Shown piece after piece: positions 43,008 to 55,500 of a stretch of 64,000 bases of DNA (positions are counted from its first letter, which is position 1; each line of letters opens with the position of its first letter). The notes beneath the pieces are model-generated. The model was not told the origin of the DNA, ran no database searches, and saw only the letters and a list, made by a program, of their open reading frames with translations. The translations under genes and the position numbers were made by a program. Source of the DNA: Zopfochytrium polystomum (Eukaryota > Chytridiomycota > Chytridiomycetes > Chytridiales > Chytridiaceae); the NCBI GenBank assembly GCA_025765615.1, contig JAIVFJ010000154.1, positions 97,161-161,160 on the forward strand. The letters are read 5' to 3'.

Positions 43008-45342
43008 TAGCAGCAGCAGCAGGACCAGCGTGTACTTTGTCGGCGTCGACGGCAGCGATCCGCCTGCCCACGCCCACCACCAAAACGCTCACCTGCAACC
43101 ACCACCGGGATCGGTCCTTGTCGCGGTGCCGTCGCCACAACACTTACAAATCCACCACCCGCCGCCGCCGACGCCGCCGCCGCACTCAGACCCGCATCGA
43201 CTCGGCCCGCTCCCTACCGCCGCCACCGCCCACCTCACGTCCATCGACGAGGAGTCGTCGTCGCGCCTCGCTTCACCCGTGCAACCCCCCCAGCCGTCGC
43301 TGCAGCTGTTTGCGCACACCGACGAGGACGCGATGTCGAGGCCTCACCAGGCCGCCGCCGCCGGCGTTCCCGCTGCCCCTACCCCCATCCCGGCCCCCAG
43401 CGGGATGAATCATCGCACCCCCTCGGGCGCCAGCCAGGGCGCCACGTCTCCATCCTCCTCCTCCCAGATCCCCAACACCAGCCCCCACACCTACAGCACC
43501 TTCCCCAAGCTGCCCGCCTCGGCGGAACACCCGACCCACGAAATTCTCATCCACACGACCTCGGGCCTGCCAAGCGGCATCCTCGAGGACGACCCCTACG
43601 ACCCGCGATCTGGCTCGTGCGCCACGGCGGGCACAAGCTCCACCTGGCAGGCGACCCTGAATGCATCCAACGTGATGCTGGGGATGGGCATCCTCGCGCT
43701 GCCCTACGCCTTTGATCTGGCCGGATGGATCGCGGGGCTTGGACTGCTTTCGGCGCTTGCGCTCTCTGCAAGCTTCACTGCAAAGTTGGTGGGCCGATGC
43801 CTGCAATCCGACGATGTTTCGACCGCCTCTGCAGCTATCTCTTCATCTGCTTCCCGCTGGCGCTTCACCACCCCCTCCTCCTCCTCTTCCACCACCGCCT
43901 CCAGCTCCTCCGTTTCCTCCTCCTACGCGGCAGGATCTGCGTCAGAATCCACCGAACTCCTTGGCGGCGCAGCAGCGCTCCAACAGCCGCCGAAAATCAT
44001 GTCGTACGCGGACCTAGCCGAACGCGCGTTCAACCCGACAGTCCGCCACGCGGTGACGGCGCTCTTTGTCCTCGAGCTCTTCACGGCCGCGACCGCCTGC
44101 ATCGTCATCGCCGCAGACAGCATCCTCGCCCTCGTAGAGCCGCACCCGGCCGTGGCCGCAATGCTGGTGTTTGACCCTGCCCTCCTCAAGTGCATCGTCG
44201 CAGCCGTCTTTGCCGTGACAACCTTTACAGACGGACTCGGCGTACTCGCGTACGCCAGCGCCATCGGCGTGCTGTCGCTGTTTAATGTGCTCGCCGTGCT
44301 GCTCATCGACGGCTTGTCCACCCCGCACACACCCGGCAGCCTATGGGACCCCGCCGCTACGTTTTCGAGGCCCGCGTCCGCCGAGGGACTGGCGCTCGCG
44401 TGCGGCATGATCATGGTCGGCCTGGAGGGTGAGTAGTTTCGGTCGATAAATAATAAGCAAAGCGAAAGCGTCTTCATGTTTTGTTTTTCTTTGCCGCTGA
44501 CTCATTCCCCCGACGTTTCACAACAGCCCACGCGGTTCTCCCTTCCATTTATAGGGACCTGAAGAATCCTGCAGAGTTTCCCAAAGTCGTCAATCGCACT
44601 TACACCATGCTTTTTCTGTTGTACGTCGTGTTTGCGACGTTGGGATATCTGATGTTTGGAGAGGTATTTAAAACTGCGCGCGCGCGTTTCCTTTTCTTCT
44701 TTTTGCGTCGAAGTACTCGAGGAAGTTACTAACCGCTTGGTCGCACCCATACCCTCGCTTGATCAACCACGCGAAAATCAACAGATGGTGATGCCAGAGA
44801 TTACGCAAAACTTTCCGCAGATCCCGACCTACCCGGCCGCCCTCACGTCGGTGGTCCTCGTCCTGACGGCCCTGAACCCCTTCACAAAATTCGCCCTCCT
44901 CGCCGCGCCCGTCAACTACCAGCTCGAGTCATTCCTTGGCCTGCGCGCCTCGGCATCTTCATCGTCGTCGTCCTCGTCCTCTTCGTCCTCCCTGTACCTC
45001 GGCCCCTCGCGCCTCCCGCGCAACCTGTCCCGCGCCACCCTCGCCTCCCTCGCCTGCGCCGTCGCAATCGCCTTCCCGTACTTCCACCGCATCATGGGCT
45101 TTGTCGGCAGCTTCTTCTCGTTCGTCATCGCCGGCCTCCTCCCGCCCGTCTGCTTCCTCCGCCTCGCAGCCCGCCGCGGTTGGACCGTCTCGTGGACCGA
45201 TAGGGCCGCGTGCTACGCTGTTGCCGTGGGCGCCGCCGTGCTGTGCGTGTTTGGAACGTGGGGCGCTGTTGTGGGGAAGGATGGGCGTGGGGAGGAGGAC
45301 GCGGCGGCGGCGGCGGTCGTGCAGGGGGTGCGGGGAATGTGA
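42397..45342 (+). CDS. Vacuolar amino-acid transporter, AVT/AAAP family
   Basis: Exons 42397-44428, 44527-44663, 44785-45342 in phase (1, 0); 908 residues. Proton-coupled amino-acid carrier of the AAAP (Aa_trans) family, most like fungal AVT1 proteins of the vacuole. The first helix has the signature SSTWQATLNASNVMLGMGIL, followed by ALPYAFDLAGW. Later helices include TALFVLELFTAATACIVIA, YVVFATLGYLMFGE with ITQNF downstream, SVVLVLTALNPFTKFALLAA and YFHRIMGFVGSFFSFVIAGL. About eleven membrane segments in all. The N-terminal 405 residues are soluble, acidic at first (DDDGDNDGGEGNDDDDDDEE) and then S/P/H-rich; such tails are usual in AVT1 but this one is long. Confidence 0.88.
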
Positions 45343-45986
45343 GAGGAGCGGCATGGTTTGAGCTTTGCAATGTTTTTTTTTTTAATTTTTTTTTTTTTGT
45401 TTGTTTGTTTGGTTGTTTTTTGTTTGGTTTGGATCGAGTTTGCGTTCTGCTCTTCTTAAGGGCCGGCAGCGTCGCCTGACCCATTCACCCCCTTAAACGA
45501 TTTCCACCGCGCAAAATTGGTTTCATTACTTTTTTGTTGCAACCGCCAGTATTTTTCGTCGCCTTGTTGCTGTCCTTTTTTTTTTTCTATTCTCGCTCTG
45601 TTGGGCTGCTTGGTTCATGTTTGTAATCTGACCCACGCCCCTTTGGCTTTACGCGTGTTTCGATGTGGGGGGGGAAGAAGGTGAGGCGGGATTTCTTGGG
45701 TGGTGTTGGCTGGGGCATTATGTGCCCTTGCACTGATGCGGAGGGGACGCTTGCTTTCCGCTTCCGTGGCCCTGGTCGCGCTATTCCGCTTGCCAGCAGG
45801 GTTTGTGGTGAAGAAGGGAAGTAACCGAGTGACGCGTTGACAAGGCGCCTCTGACAAACCCACCCCACAAGGAACAAGAAAATAAAAGATTGGCCGAGTA
45901 AATAGCTCATCCCTTGACCTTTCTGTGTTCTGCACCCGGCACGAACGCGCGCTCGCTTCCTCGCCTGAACGAGAGAGATAAAGACG
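45343..45986. other. Spacer, no gene recognised
   Basis: T-rich from 45370 to 45410. A minus-strand open frame here and into the next gene is an antisense shadow. No domain seen. Confidence 0.45.
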
Positions 45987-47158
45987 ATGCGCGTCCCCTC
46001 GGCCACCGTCGCCGCGCGACACGCCGCCTCCGCCGCCCTCCTCGCCCTCGTGGCCCTCTCCGCTGCCACCCCCACCGTCGCCGACTCCTCCTCGGACGTC
46101 GTCATCAACGGCATCAACGTCTCCTCCGCCGTCGCCAACCTCGCCCCGCAAACAAAATCCTGCATCCACACCGCCGTCCCCGCCGTCGACCCGGCGGTGC
46201 CAGTCACTCTCGCCGACGTACAAACCCTCTGCGCCGCCGTCCTCGACAAGAACAACCCGGCGGCCGGAGAGATTACGACGTGTACGACCGCGAACAACGC
46301 GCCTGTACAGGACCAGATGTTGGTCGGATTGTTGCCTGGGCTATGCGCGAGCGTGCCGGCGCCGGCGTCGACGTCGTCGTCGTCGGCAGCGGTGGCGGCG
46401 CCCGGCACGAGGTCGAGCTCGTCGCCGTCGGTCGGCGCGTCTTCGCTCAAAGCTTCTTCTGCGGCTGCCTCGTCTCCGTCGTCGTCGTCGCACTCCTCCT
46501 CCTCCGCGTCACAACCTCCCTCCCCTTCCTCCCCCACCACCACAACCACAGCTCCTCCTCCCCCACCACCCCCTCCCCCGACCACAACCACCCCAACCCC
46601 AACCCCAACCCCAACCCCTTCCTCCTCCTCCTCCCTCGTCGTCCAAGGCTACAACGTCACACAGCTCATCCAAGACCTCAGCCCCTGCTCCCGCGACTGC
46701 CTCACCTCCACCGTCCCGGACCTCGCCCTCCCCGTCACCTGGGACCAGGTCCCCGTCATGTGCCCCAACGCCGACGCACAGGGCAAGGCGCTGGCGGGCT
46801 GCTTGGCGGAGGATGGGTGTAGCGGGAAGGAGAGGACGTATGTAAGTTTTTTGTGGGGGGTGACTGGAAAAAAAGGGTACAAAAATTAAAACGCCATCCT
46901 ACTTACGGGCTCTTTTTTTTTTTTTAGATGGCCTTGATCCCCGTCCTCTGTAGGTCGCTCCTCGCCCAGTACAGCAGCTCCAAGAACGCCGGCAGCGGCA
47001 AGCCGTCGGCCACCGGCACCACCGGCGGGAACGGCGCGGGCGGCGCCGGCGTCGGGCAGTCGACGCTGGCGGTGTCGGGCGCGCGGCGTGGAGGTGGTGG
47101 CGGACGTGTAGCCGCGGCGGCGGTGTTGGTGGCCCTGGGTTGGTGCAGTTTCTTTTGA
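45987..47158 (+). CDS. Secreted, GPI-type cell-surface protein with two Cys-rich modules
   Basis: Exons 45987-46841 and 46928-47158 join in phase 0; 361 residues. A signal peptide ends near SAATPTVADS. Module 1 (about residues 33-128) and module 2 (about 224-305) share spacing: NGINVSSAVANL / QGYNVTQLIQDL, VPVTLADVQTLC / LPVTWDQVPVMC, and GLLPGLCAS / ALIPVLCRS. They are separated by an S/T/P-rich linker with a proline run, as in wall glycoproteins. The end is a G/S stalk and hydrophobic tail (RVAAAAVLVALGWCSFF) suiting a GPI anchor. Cysteine-rich modules of this kind resemble CFEM domains but the eight-cysteine pattern is not met, so no family is assigned. Confidence 0.75.
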
Positions 47159-48103
47159 GGGACCCTTTAGAGTAGTCTCGGTCTCGCAGTGTTTTCCTCC
47201 CGGCAGTATCATCCGTTCCCCTTCCTCTGTAGTGCAGTGTTTGCCTTTTTGTTTTATCTTTACAGTTCCCCCCCCTTGTCGTAAAAACGGTGCGTGCGCA
47301 GTTCTACTACCATTGGAAACAAGCAAAAAGCGTAGTGGACGCAACAAAAAAAAGGAAAATCAGAGTGCTTTAACGAGCTATTTGTTTCCGGGGGGGGGTG
47401 GGGGAAACCGTGCCGAACGCGCCTATTAGCTCCATCGTAAATCACACCGATTGAAAGAAAGAGCAGTCTAAGGGTCGCTCAAAGCTGAATGTCTTTGATT
47501 CGAAGACCATTTTTCGCCCCGCCCGAGCATAGGTGTCCATCCCTGTCTGTCGCTCTCCTCTCTCTCTCTCTCTCTCTCTCGCTCGTTCTCTCTGTCGCCT
47601 ATGACAGTCTGTCTCTTTGGTGGAGCAAAGTGGTAAGCCTGGCGATCCGACCCGAGAGTACAAGGGGGACGGATGCCTGGGAAGCTGCCGAGTGAAGTCA
47701 AAGACGCGAGGTATTCATTATCAATAAGAAGTGTCAGTCTTTCTTGCCGCCCCGCCGTCTGTCTGTCGAGGAATGCGCAGAATTCCGGCCGGCATCGGTC
47801 GTAGGGCTCATACGGGTGGGTTCTTGACAGGAACCTCTCCCTTTTTTCTTTGCTTCTTCTTTCTTGTGCGGGCATCATTCATGCACACGCACTCACTGCC
47901 ACACTGCTGCCACACACACACACACACACGCAGAATAAAGAGAACCGAACTGTAATCTTTGTCTGCTTGAAGCTGTCCGCCTCCATCTCCGTCGCTCTCT
48001 TCTCTCCGTCCGTTGCTTTGTGTTGATTGTTTGGGGGCCAGTCGACGGAAATTGATGGAGCGCGGGGCGGAAAACCATTTCACCACACACACACACACAC
48101 ACA

Positions 48104-48140
<37 letters not shown>

Positions 48141-48430
48141 TTCTCGCTCTCTTCTTTCTCGCTCTCTCTCATTTTCTCATTCTCTCTCCCTCTTTTTCAC
48201 TTTGCATTCTTGCCTTTTGCGTCGAAACAAGTTTGTGCACCTCCGCACACCCAGCCACCCAGCCACCGCCCCCCCCATATTCCCCCCACCTGGGCGGGAT
48301 GCCTTCTTTGTTACAGGACTGGTCTTGGTACGCAAAGGGTTGGAGAAGAAGAAGGGTTAAAAGGATTATGAACAGAGACAAATGTAGGATTGGTAACACT
48401 GACACACACACATACACACACACACACACA

Positions 48431-48483
<53 letters not shown>

Positions 48484-48763
48484 ACTCGGGCTGCATGGGT
48501 GGCGGCGGATGCGAGCGGGAGAGGGTGTGCAATCAAGCGGCGCGCAGACAACGTGCAACGTGTGTGTTGTTCATGCGTTCGGCAGAAGACAGACAGACAG
48601 ACAGACAGACCAGGGACAGAGCAGGAGACAGACAGGCAGACAGACAGACAGGCGAGACAGACAGGTAGACAGACAGACAGACAGCCAGACAAACAGACGC
48701 CGTGTTGGGGAACTCAGGGAATTTTGGAAAAGAAAAAAAGAAATCACGAATTTTGTAATAACC
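47159..48763. other. Long spacer rich in CT, CA and ACAG microsatellites
   Basis: (CT)n near 47557-47581, (CA)n(CT)n at 48084-48136 and 48401-48480, (ACAG)n with variants at 48589-48690. Frames through these runs are artefacts. It should hold the promoter/leader of the FAD monooxygenase gene. Confidence 0.6.
48401..48690. repeat. Compound microsatellite (CA)n(CT)n ... (ACAG)n
   Basis: (CA)n then about 28 CT dinucleotides to 48480, and from 48589 imperfect ACAG/GCAG tetranucleotides. A second ACAG array lies in intron 2 of the adjacent gene at about 50126-50163. Confidence 0.8.
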
Positions 48764-50126
48764 ATGGCGTCGTCGTCGTCGTCGTCGTCGTCGTCTGCGT
48801 CGTCTGCGTCGACTGCACCCTCTTCGTTTCTCCCAGCAGTGGGCCGCTCCACGTCGTCGTCGTCGTCGTTGTCCTTGTCCTCGTCGTCCGCATCGCCTCT
48901 CATGCACGTGCAACAGCAGCAGCAGCAGCAGTTGTGGCAACAGCAGCAGCAGCAGCACCAGGCACAGCTGTGGCAGCACCAGCTACAACAACAACAGCAG
49001 CGCCCTGGCATCATGCACCAGCGCCAGCTCTCTTCCCCACTTCCCGTCATCAACACGCTGCCCACCCACAATCAATACCCGATCCAGCACCACAGCATCC
49101 AAGCGCCGCTGTCACCCCAGATGCAGTTGCACCAACAGCAGCAGGAGTACTATTCAATGCCGACTCGCTCGCATCAGCACCAGCAGCTGCAGCAGCAGCC
49201 GCAGCCGCAGCCGCAGTATCTCGCCCACAACATGTACGCGCGAACGACGCCCAACACAGGAGGGCCGCCGCTCGGCGGCGGCGTCGGCGGCGTCGGCGGC
49301 ACCGGCGTGCTGCCCGTCTCGTTCCCGCATCCGTCCGTGCTGCATCTGCAGCAGCAGCATCAGCAGCCACAGCCGCAGCAGCTGTTCGTACGAGCCAACG
49401 GCGCGTCGCCGTCGACCCTGCTGCCCGTCGCCTACCCGTCTATCGCTGCCGCAACTGCTGCCGCCCCCGGCCCCTCCGCGCCCACGCCAACGTCCCTGTC
49501 GCCGTCCCTCTCGTCGTCCATGTCGTCGCCGCCGTCGTCGCTGCCGCCGTCTCCGTCCGCCATTGTGGTCGGCGGCGGGCCCGTCGGCGCCACCGCCGCC
49601 CTCATGCTGCGCGCGGTCGGGTTCGCGTCGGTGACCGTCTACGACCGCGTCGACGTGCGCGTGACAGTGCCCGTGAGTTCCTATTCAGCTCTGTTGCTGA
49701 TTCCGCTGACCTTCCTTCGTTCCCCTCCACGAATCAAAATCATTAACAACAAAATAAAAAAATACAAAAACCGTTATCCGCCGCGGGCCGACTCCGCCTT
49801 CGCGCGTTTCGCAAACTCATCCGCAAAACGCAAAAACGGCAGCCGTTCTTTGGCGACGTGGGAGGGAGCATCTCGATCTACGGCAACGGCCTGCGCTGCC
49901 TGCGGCGCCTGGGCGTCCTCGATCAGGTACTCGCCGCGTCGAGCGACGGCGCGCCCGTCATGCGCTTCATGCTGATGGTGAGTGCGTGCGTGGGAGCGTG
50001 GTGGAAGCGTGAGAGCGTGAGAGCGAATGCTGGAGAGAGTTGGTGGAAGACGGTGTGGGGGTGGTGGGGAGGTGTGCTGGTGGCGTTCGCCTTTTTTGAG
50101 TTAGCGACTGCGAAACCGTCTGACAC

Positions 50127-50164
<38 letters not shown>

Positions 50165-51652
50165 CAGTTGTACATATGCCCTCATTGTGCTCATCGTGCT
50201 CATCCAAAAAAAAAATCCCCCTTCGTGTGCCACACCCTACGCCTGTCACGTGCTCACTCCCTTCGTCTTCGCACCACGTCACCCTCTCCTGCCCATGACC
50301 ACCCACCCCCCAACAAAAAACAAACAACCAACCAGGACGGCTCCGACGCCATCGCACGCGACGCCGTGTCGGCGAAGTCGGGCGAGCTGCCGCCCGTGCA
50401 GATCCTGCGCTCCGCGCTGCACTCGATCCTCATGAAGGAGGTCGCCGCCCGCGGCATCCGCGTCTTCACCGCGAAAAAGCTCGTCGGCTTCTCGCAGCAC
50501 TACGGCGACAGCGGCGTCGTCGCCCGCTTCGAGGACGGCTCCTCCGCCGCCGCAGACATCCTCGTCGGCGCTGACGGCATCCAATCGCGCACCCGCCGCG
50601 TCCTCTTCCCAGACCACCCAAAGGCCGCGTACCTCGCGTCGGGACACCTCGGCGTTTTTGACCGCTTCAAGCCCGTCTCCGACGACCCCGACCCCTCCGA
50701 CGACGTCGACTACCTCAAACCCGACTCCAACAAGATCCCCAACAACAACTCCAACCCCGCCGACAGTATAAAACAGCCGCCGCGCGTCCTCAACTTTGAC
50801 CACCCCATGGGCCTCTACTCCAACCCCCTCGCTGGCTCCCTCATCTTTGCCGTCCACTGCGGCACCGACTTTGGCGCATGGATGGTCATGGAATTCGAGT
50901 CCGACCCCGAGGCCGCCGTCGACAAGAACGACGACTCGTGGCGCCCCTACTCGGACCTTCCAAAAGAAGCGTCGCGCCTCGCCGACGTCGTCAGGCAATG
51001 GAACGCCCCGCAGTCCGTCGTCGACGCCGTCCGCCATGCCAACCGCATCTCCCCTGTATCGATGTACGACCTGCCTGACCTCCCCGTCCTCTACAAGGGC
51101 CGCGTCGTCCTCATCGGCGACGCTGCACACGGAACCCTCCCGACCCTCGGTCAAGGCTTCTCCCAGGGCCTCGAGGACGTCTGCGCCCTCGGCGAGGCCC
51201 TCACCGCCTTCTCCTCCTCCCCTTCCTCCTTCCCTGCACCCGCCTCCGCGCCTGCCCCCGCCAACGCACCACCCCCGCCGACAACCTCACCCCTCCAAAT
51301 AAACTACCCCGCCGCCTTCTCCGTCTACTCCACCGTCCGCCTCCCGCGCGTCCACAAGATCGCCGCCATGTCCCGCGCCGTCGCCACCCGCATGCAGGCC
51401 TCCTCCCCCGTCGGCATGAAAATCGGCAGGTTCGTCTTCAAGGGCATCGTCAAGATCCGCAACTTTTTCGGCTGGAACGACGACGTGATCGCGTACGATT
51501 ATCGCCCGGATTTGAAGGCTGCCATCGACGAGTTTCGGAGGAGGGAAAGCGGTGTTGGTGCGGGTGCGGGTGCTGGGGCGGAGAAGATGGCGATGGACGC
51601 GGGAAGGATGTCGACGAGCAGTGGGAAGCGGTCAGTGGCGTCTAGGGGCTGA
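48764..51652 (+). CDS. FAD-dependent monooxygenase with long Q/S/P-rich N-terminal extension
   Basis: Exons 48764-49672, 49843-49977, 50336-51652 join in phase 0; 786 residues. Class A flavin hydroxylase (FAD_binding_3, salicylate-hydroxylase-like). FAD-binding GGGPVGATAALMLRAVG starts near residue 268; the DG motif is ILVGADGIQSRTRR, and the GD motif is VVLIGDAAHGTLPTLGQGFS. Substrate unknown. The catalytic part is of normal size (about 520 residues including low-complexity loops). The first 265 residues are homopolymeric (serine run, then VQQQQQQQLWQQQQQQHQAQ, then H/P/Q-rich), which is not normal for this family. A second Met at 49519, 15 residues before the dinucleotide fold, could be the true start of a standard enzyme. 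Confidence 0.85.
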
Positions 51653-52301
51653 GGAGAGGGGGCGCGGTGACATGACGTCTGCTCGGGGTTTGACTTAACT
51701 TGTCCTCATTTTTTTCTTTCTTCTTCTGTTCTCCCTCGCCCATCTTTTGTTGCGGGCGTCCGTTGCTGCACACTATGAACACACTTTCTTTCGCGTCAAG
51801 GGGTAACCGCTTCCGTGCCCACGTTTTCAAAATTCCCTTTTTTCTTTTTTTTTTTTTTTTTTTCTTTTCTTCATTTTTTCTTTTGCTTTCCTTTTCTTGT
51901 TCTTCCTCCGTCGCGCCTCCTCAATAACCCCGCCCTTTCGCGCCGCGCGCCCCGCACGCGTCTCATAACCACATATATCCATTATGCTGCTTTCTTTTTC
52001 GGCTTTCGGTGTGTTTTCCCCCCTTTTCTGTAATGTTTTTCTCTTCACTTTTCACTTTTTTTCTTCTTTTTTTTTTTTTCGCGCGGTAAATTCTTGAAAG
52101 AAACAGGAACGGGCGACACGGCGATCTGCAAACTCTCCGGATTTTTTCAAAAAAAAAAAAAAAACAACAAAAAAAAGGGGGTCTGCACCTTGAAATCCCT
52201 ACCCACCCGACCCAGGTAAACAACACGAAAAAAAAAAAATTATTGAAGCCGCTTAAGACCCCTTCCCAAAACCACCGCCTGGGTGGGGCCACCGAGCCGC
52301 C
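51653..52301. other. Convergent spacer
   Basis: T-rich (51849-51910, 52050-52080) with A runs at 52149-52178. Likely shared 3' regions of the monooxygenase and TRIP4 genes. No gene seen. Confidence 0.45.
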
Positions 52302-54626
52302 TCACGCGCACACCGGCTCGTCGCCGTACTCCGCCGACTCGCCAAGCGCCCCTGCAGCTGCTGCGAGCCCCGCCGCCGAAAAGGGGAACGTCATGTCGTC
52401 CTGCAGACGCGGGAGCGCCGACGCCGCCTTTTTCCGCGACGACGACGACGACGACGACGACCTGCGCGCAGGATTGGGAAGAAGTGTGATTAGGGCACGC
52501 GGTATTTTTTTTCGCGGTGGATGGAGAGAAAAAAAGAAGAATTGAAGGATGCGCGGGGGCACGGGAACCACACACTTACTTCTTCACCCCCGTCCTGTCC
52601 GACCCCCCGCTTCTTCTCCTCCCCACCACCACCACCGCCACCCTCCGCCTCCCGCTCCCGCGCCGCCGCCGCCGCCTTCCGCTGCCGCAGCGTCGTCGCC
52701 GAACCCACACCAGCCACGATCCCACCCGCCTTTGCGCTCCTCGCTACCACGTAAACCGGTGCCGCCGCCCCCAGCGACGCGTTGCGGAACTGCCGCACCC
52801 CGCCGTCGCCGCCGCCGCCGCCGCCGTGGCCCTCATCACCGTCCGCAGCAGCCGCCGCCGGTTGCCCGCCCTTCTTCCCGCCACCACCACCGCCCACCGT
52901 CACCACCCGCCGCGCCGTCGTCACCTTCTCGTTCGCCGCGTACCCGTGCACAACTTCAAACCTCTCTTCCTCCTCACCCTCGGCGGCCGCAACCTCGTCG
53001 TTCGTCACCCGCGTCCCGCGCGCCGCCGCCGCCGCCTCCCGCCCGTCCACCAGCCCCACCGTCCGCGATCCGAGGTCCAGCGAAATCACCCGCCGCGTCC
53101 GCAGAGCTTGCTCCCGCGCCGCGGCCGCCTGCGCCTTTTTGAGCGCCAGCGCGCGCTCCTCGGCCGTCAGCCACTTGTTGCGGGACGTCGAGAGGTAATC
53201 AAAGTCGCTGGCGATGTCTTTGGGGGGAGGGGAGAAAAGGGGGGTCAGCCAACGAAGGGGAGAAGAAAGAAGGGCGAAACTCTGCCAAGGAAAGAGGAAT
53301 GGAAAGAAAAAAAAAAACAGACCGTGCACGTGCGTCCTCGCCGTGCTGTTCCGCTGGTACTCCAACAACCGCTCCCGCTGCGCCTCCGCCCGCGCCAGCT
53401 CCTCCCGCTCCCGCTCGCTCTGCAGCTCCGGGAACCGCTCCGCCACCGCAGTCGACCCCGGCGCCGTCCCAGCCATCGCCGACGTCGACGTCGCGGTTAC
53501 GGGTTGCGCACCGGCCTTCATACCGTACCGGTTCGCCGGCGTGGACGGCATTGTTGCGGTAGAAGACGGCGGCTTTTTCGAGGGTTTGGGGGAAGAGGAC
53601 GACGACGCGAGCGTCCCCTGCCGGCTCATGATCATCGTCACCTGCTGGATCGCGGATTCCACGTACGACCCGCATTGCGGGCACGCACCGGGGCCTTCGA
53701 GTTTGCAGATGATCTTGCCGCAGCTTAGGCAGTTTGTGAGGAGGCCGTGTTTCGCGGCTGATTGGCGTGTGTTGTGTTTGGTGAGGGACGCGAGGAGGAG
53801 GAACAAAAAAAAAAAGAAAAAGAAGAAAAAAAAAAACTGGGGTGCGTTTACCTAGACACTCGCAAAACAGTCGCCCGTTCAGCCCTGCCGCCCTCCCGAC
53901 TTTGGTCGCGCGGTCCAGACGCTCCACCACCGCCTGCGCCGACTCTTTGGTCCGTGATGACCCTGCCCCCTGCCGCTCCTTCTTTTGGGCCTTGCGCTGC
54001 TCGCGCTCCGCCGAGGTCGGCGATAATGCGTTACCGCCGCTGGGACTCGTGACTGCCGCGGCGGGAGGTGTGGTGGGCGGGACCTTGGGCGGCGGCGCGC
54101 TGGGCTTGCTGCGTAGAGGGATCAGCAAAGCAAAAAAAAAAAAAAAAAGCGGCCAGAAAACAAAAGGGTAACTCACGCCACGACCACGTAGCTCTGCTCC
54201 CCGCCATCGCCCTTCCGGTACGCCCGCGGATCCTCCCGCCACTGCGCGCCTCCGGCCGATCCTCCTCCTCCTCCCCCGCCGCCACCGCTGCCACTCTTTC
54301 CGCCCCCGCTTACCACCACCACCACCACCACCCTCGCCGCTGGCGCTCCCTTCCCGCCCCGTTGGCGTCCGGCCTACAGACCCCCCTTCCTCCTCCCCAC
54401 GCCGCAGCGCAACGTACTCGCCGATGATCCCTTTGTCGGTGTCTCCGCCGATCAAGCCTTGCAGGAAACTCGCGGCGTCCGGGGACGTCATGGATGACAG
54501 CTGCGCGGCCATCGAGGATGCGTCGGAGGGAGGGAGGCCGAGGTGCGTGGTGAGGAGGGTTGTTGCGAAGGCGGTGGAGGTGGTGGTGGGGGTGGTGGAG
54601 GGGGGTTGTTGTTTGCGGGGGGGCAT
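52302..54626 (-). CDS. TRIP4: Activating signal cointegrator 1 (TRIP4/ASC-1)
   Basis: Scaffold of the ASC-1 (ASCC) complex, linked to transcription and ribosome rescue. Well-phased exons: 54108-53852, 53757-53323, 53217-52580. The C2HC5 zinc finger is split by an intron: LFCECL joined to AAKHGLLTNCLSCGKIICKL and then GPGACPQCGSYV. The next exons carry ERERLLEYQRN-type helix (QRERLLEYQRNSTARTHVH) and DYLSTSRNKWLTAEERALAL, both family features. Exon 1 begins MPPRKQQPPSTT at 54626, and ends QSYVVV at 54177 in a different phase, so a further intron (perhaps about 94 nt, including a GTG run) or a frame break lies near 54390-54300. The last exon after 52580 is uncertain: the two possible frames stop at 52302 or 52240. 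The 3' part contains a (GTC)n run. Confidence 0.82.
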
Positions 54627-55500
54627 CTGTGTGATTTGGGCGATCTCGGTGTGTGCGTGTGTTTGTGTGAAGGAGTGTGTGTGTGTGTGTAGGAAGGAGT
54701 GTTAGCAGCAGCGCGCGATCGATCTTGTTTTGTTGGTTGAGGCGGGGCGCAGCAGCAGCAGCAGCAGATCTGTTTGGCTGCTCTTGACTTGCCCTCCTCT
54801 GAACCAAAAGAAGCTGAACCGGTCCATTAGCGAGCGTATTCGATGCTTGGCGCGACGCGTTCCCAGACAGACACATTGCTGCACGTGCGGGCGCGTTGTG
54901 GGACGCGTGAAAGAAAAAAAAAAAAAGACGGGCGGGGAATTCACATGGCTGGAGCGGCGCCGCGCACTGTTGCGCGACTCGAATTGCGCAATTCAGTTGG
55001 CGAATTTCCCCCATTGTGCTGCTGTTTCGGTTTTTGATGTTCGTTCCCTGCCTTCCGCCGCTGGCCACCGCCTGTCCTGACCCGTCAAGTGCGGCGGAGA
55101 AATCATCGTCGAATCCGTTCCAACGCCTACGGTTCCCCTTCCGTTCTCACACTCTCTCCACTACCCTTCAAACTTTTTTTTTTTCGGTCTCGTTTTCTCT
55201 CCCTTCTTTCCGTTTTTCCGTTGAGCGCAAGGGCAAAGGTGGGCAGACCGGCGGACTGAAGGCGGGCAAATGCTCCTAGTGATTGTCAAAGTAACTTTTA
55301 CCTTTTCTTCGTTGGTTTGCATGCATAAATAACTTGTCCGCGCGTACAAGAAAAGAGAAAAAGATCCCTAGCCCTTCCTAAAAACCCCCCCTTGTTCGCG
55401 TTCCCTGCCCCTCTTCAACCTCATACTCTCGAATTACTCCAACCCTCACACTCACTACCACTTGAGCGACGCCTTTCAACACAAGTTCCAACAGCAGCAA
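54627..55500. other. Divergent promoter region TRIP4 / wall protein
   Basis: (TG)n near 54676-54691, (CAG)n at about 54750-54766. No gene recognised. Confidence 0.45.

Noticed and set aside
42355..43143. Long minus-strand frames opposite the transporter N-terminus, and long frames opposite the monooxygenase leader (48499-49746)
   Set aside because: They are reverse or shifted readings of trinucleotide-rich coding sequence; composition is dominated by single-residue runs.
45587..46591. 334-codon minus-strand open frame opposite the two-module wall protein
   Set aside because: GC-rich antisense of real exons; it has no domain, is G/V/E homopolymeric, and the plus strand has signal peptide, intron and cysteine modules.
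48100..48690. Regular short repeats resembling a CRISPR-like array
   Set aside because: They are di- and tetranucleotide microsatellites without spacers, in a eukaryotic genome.
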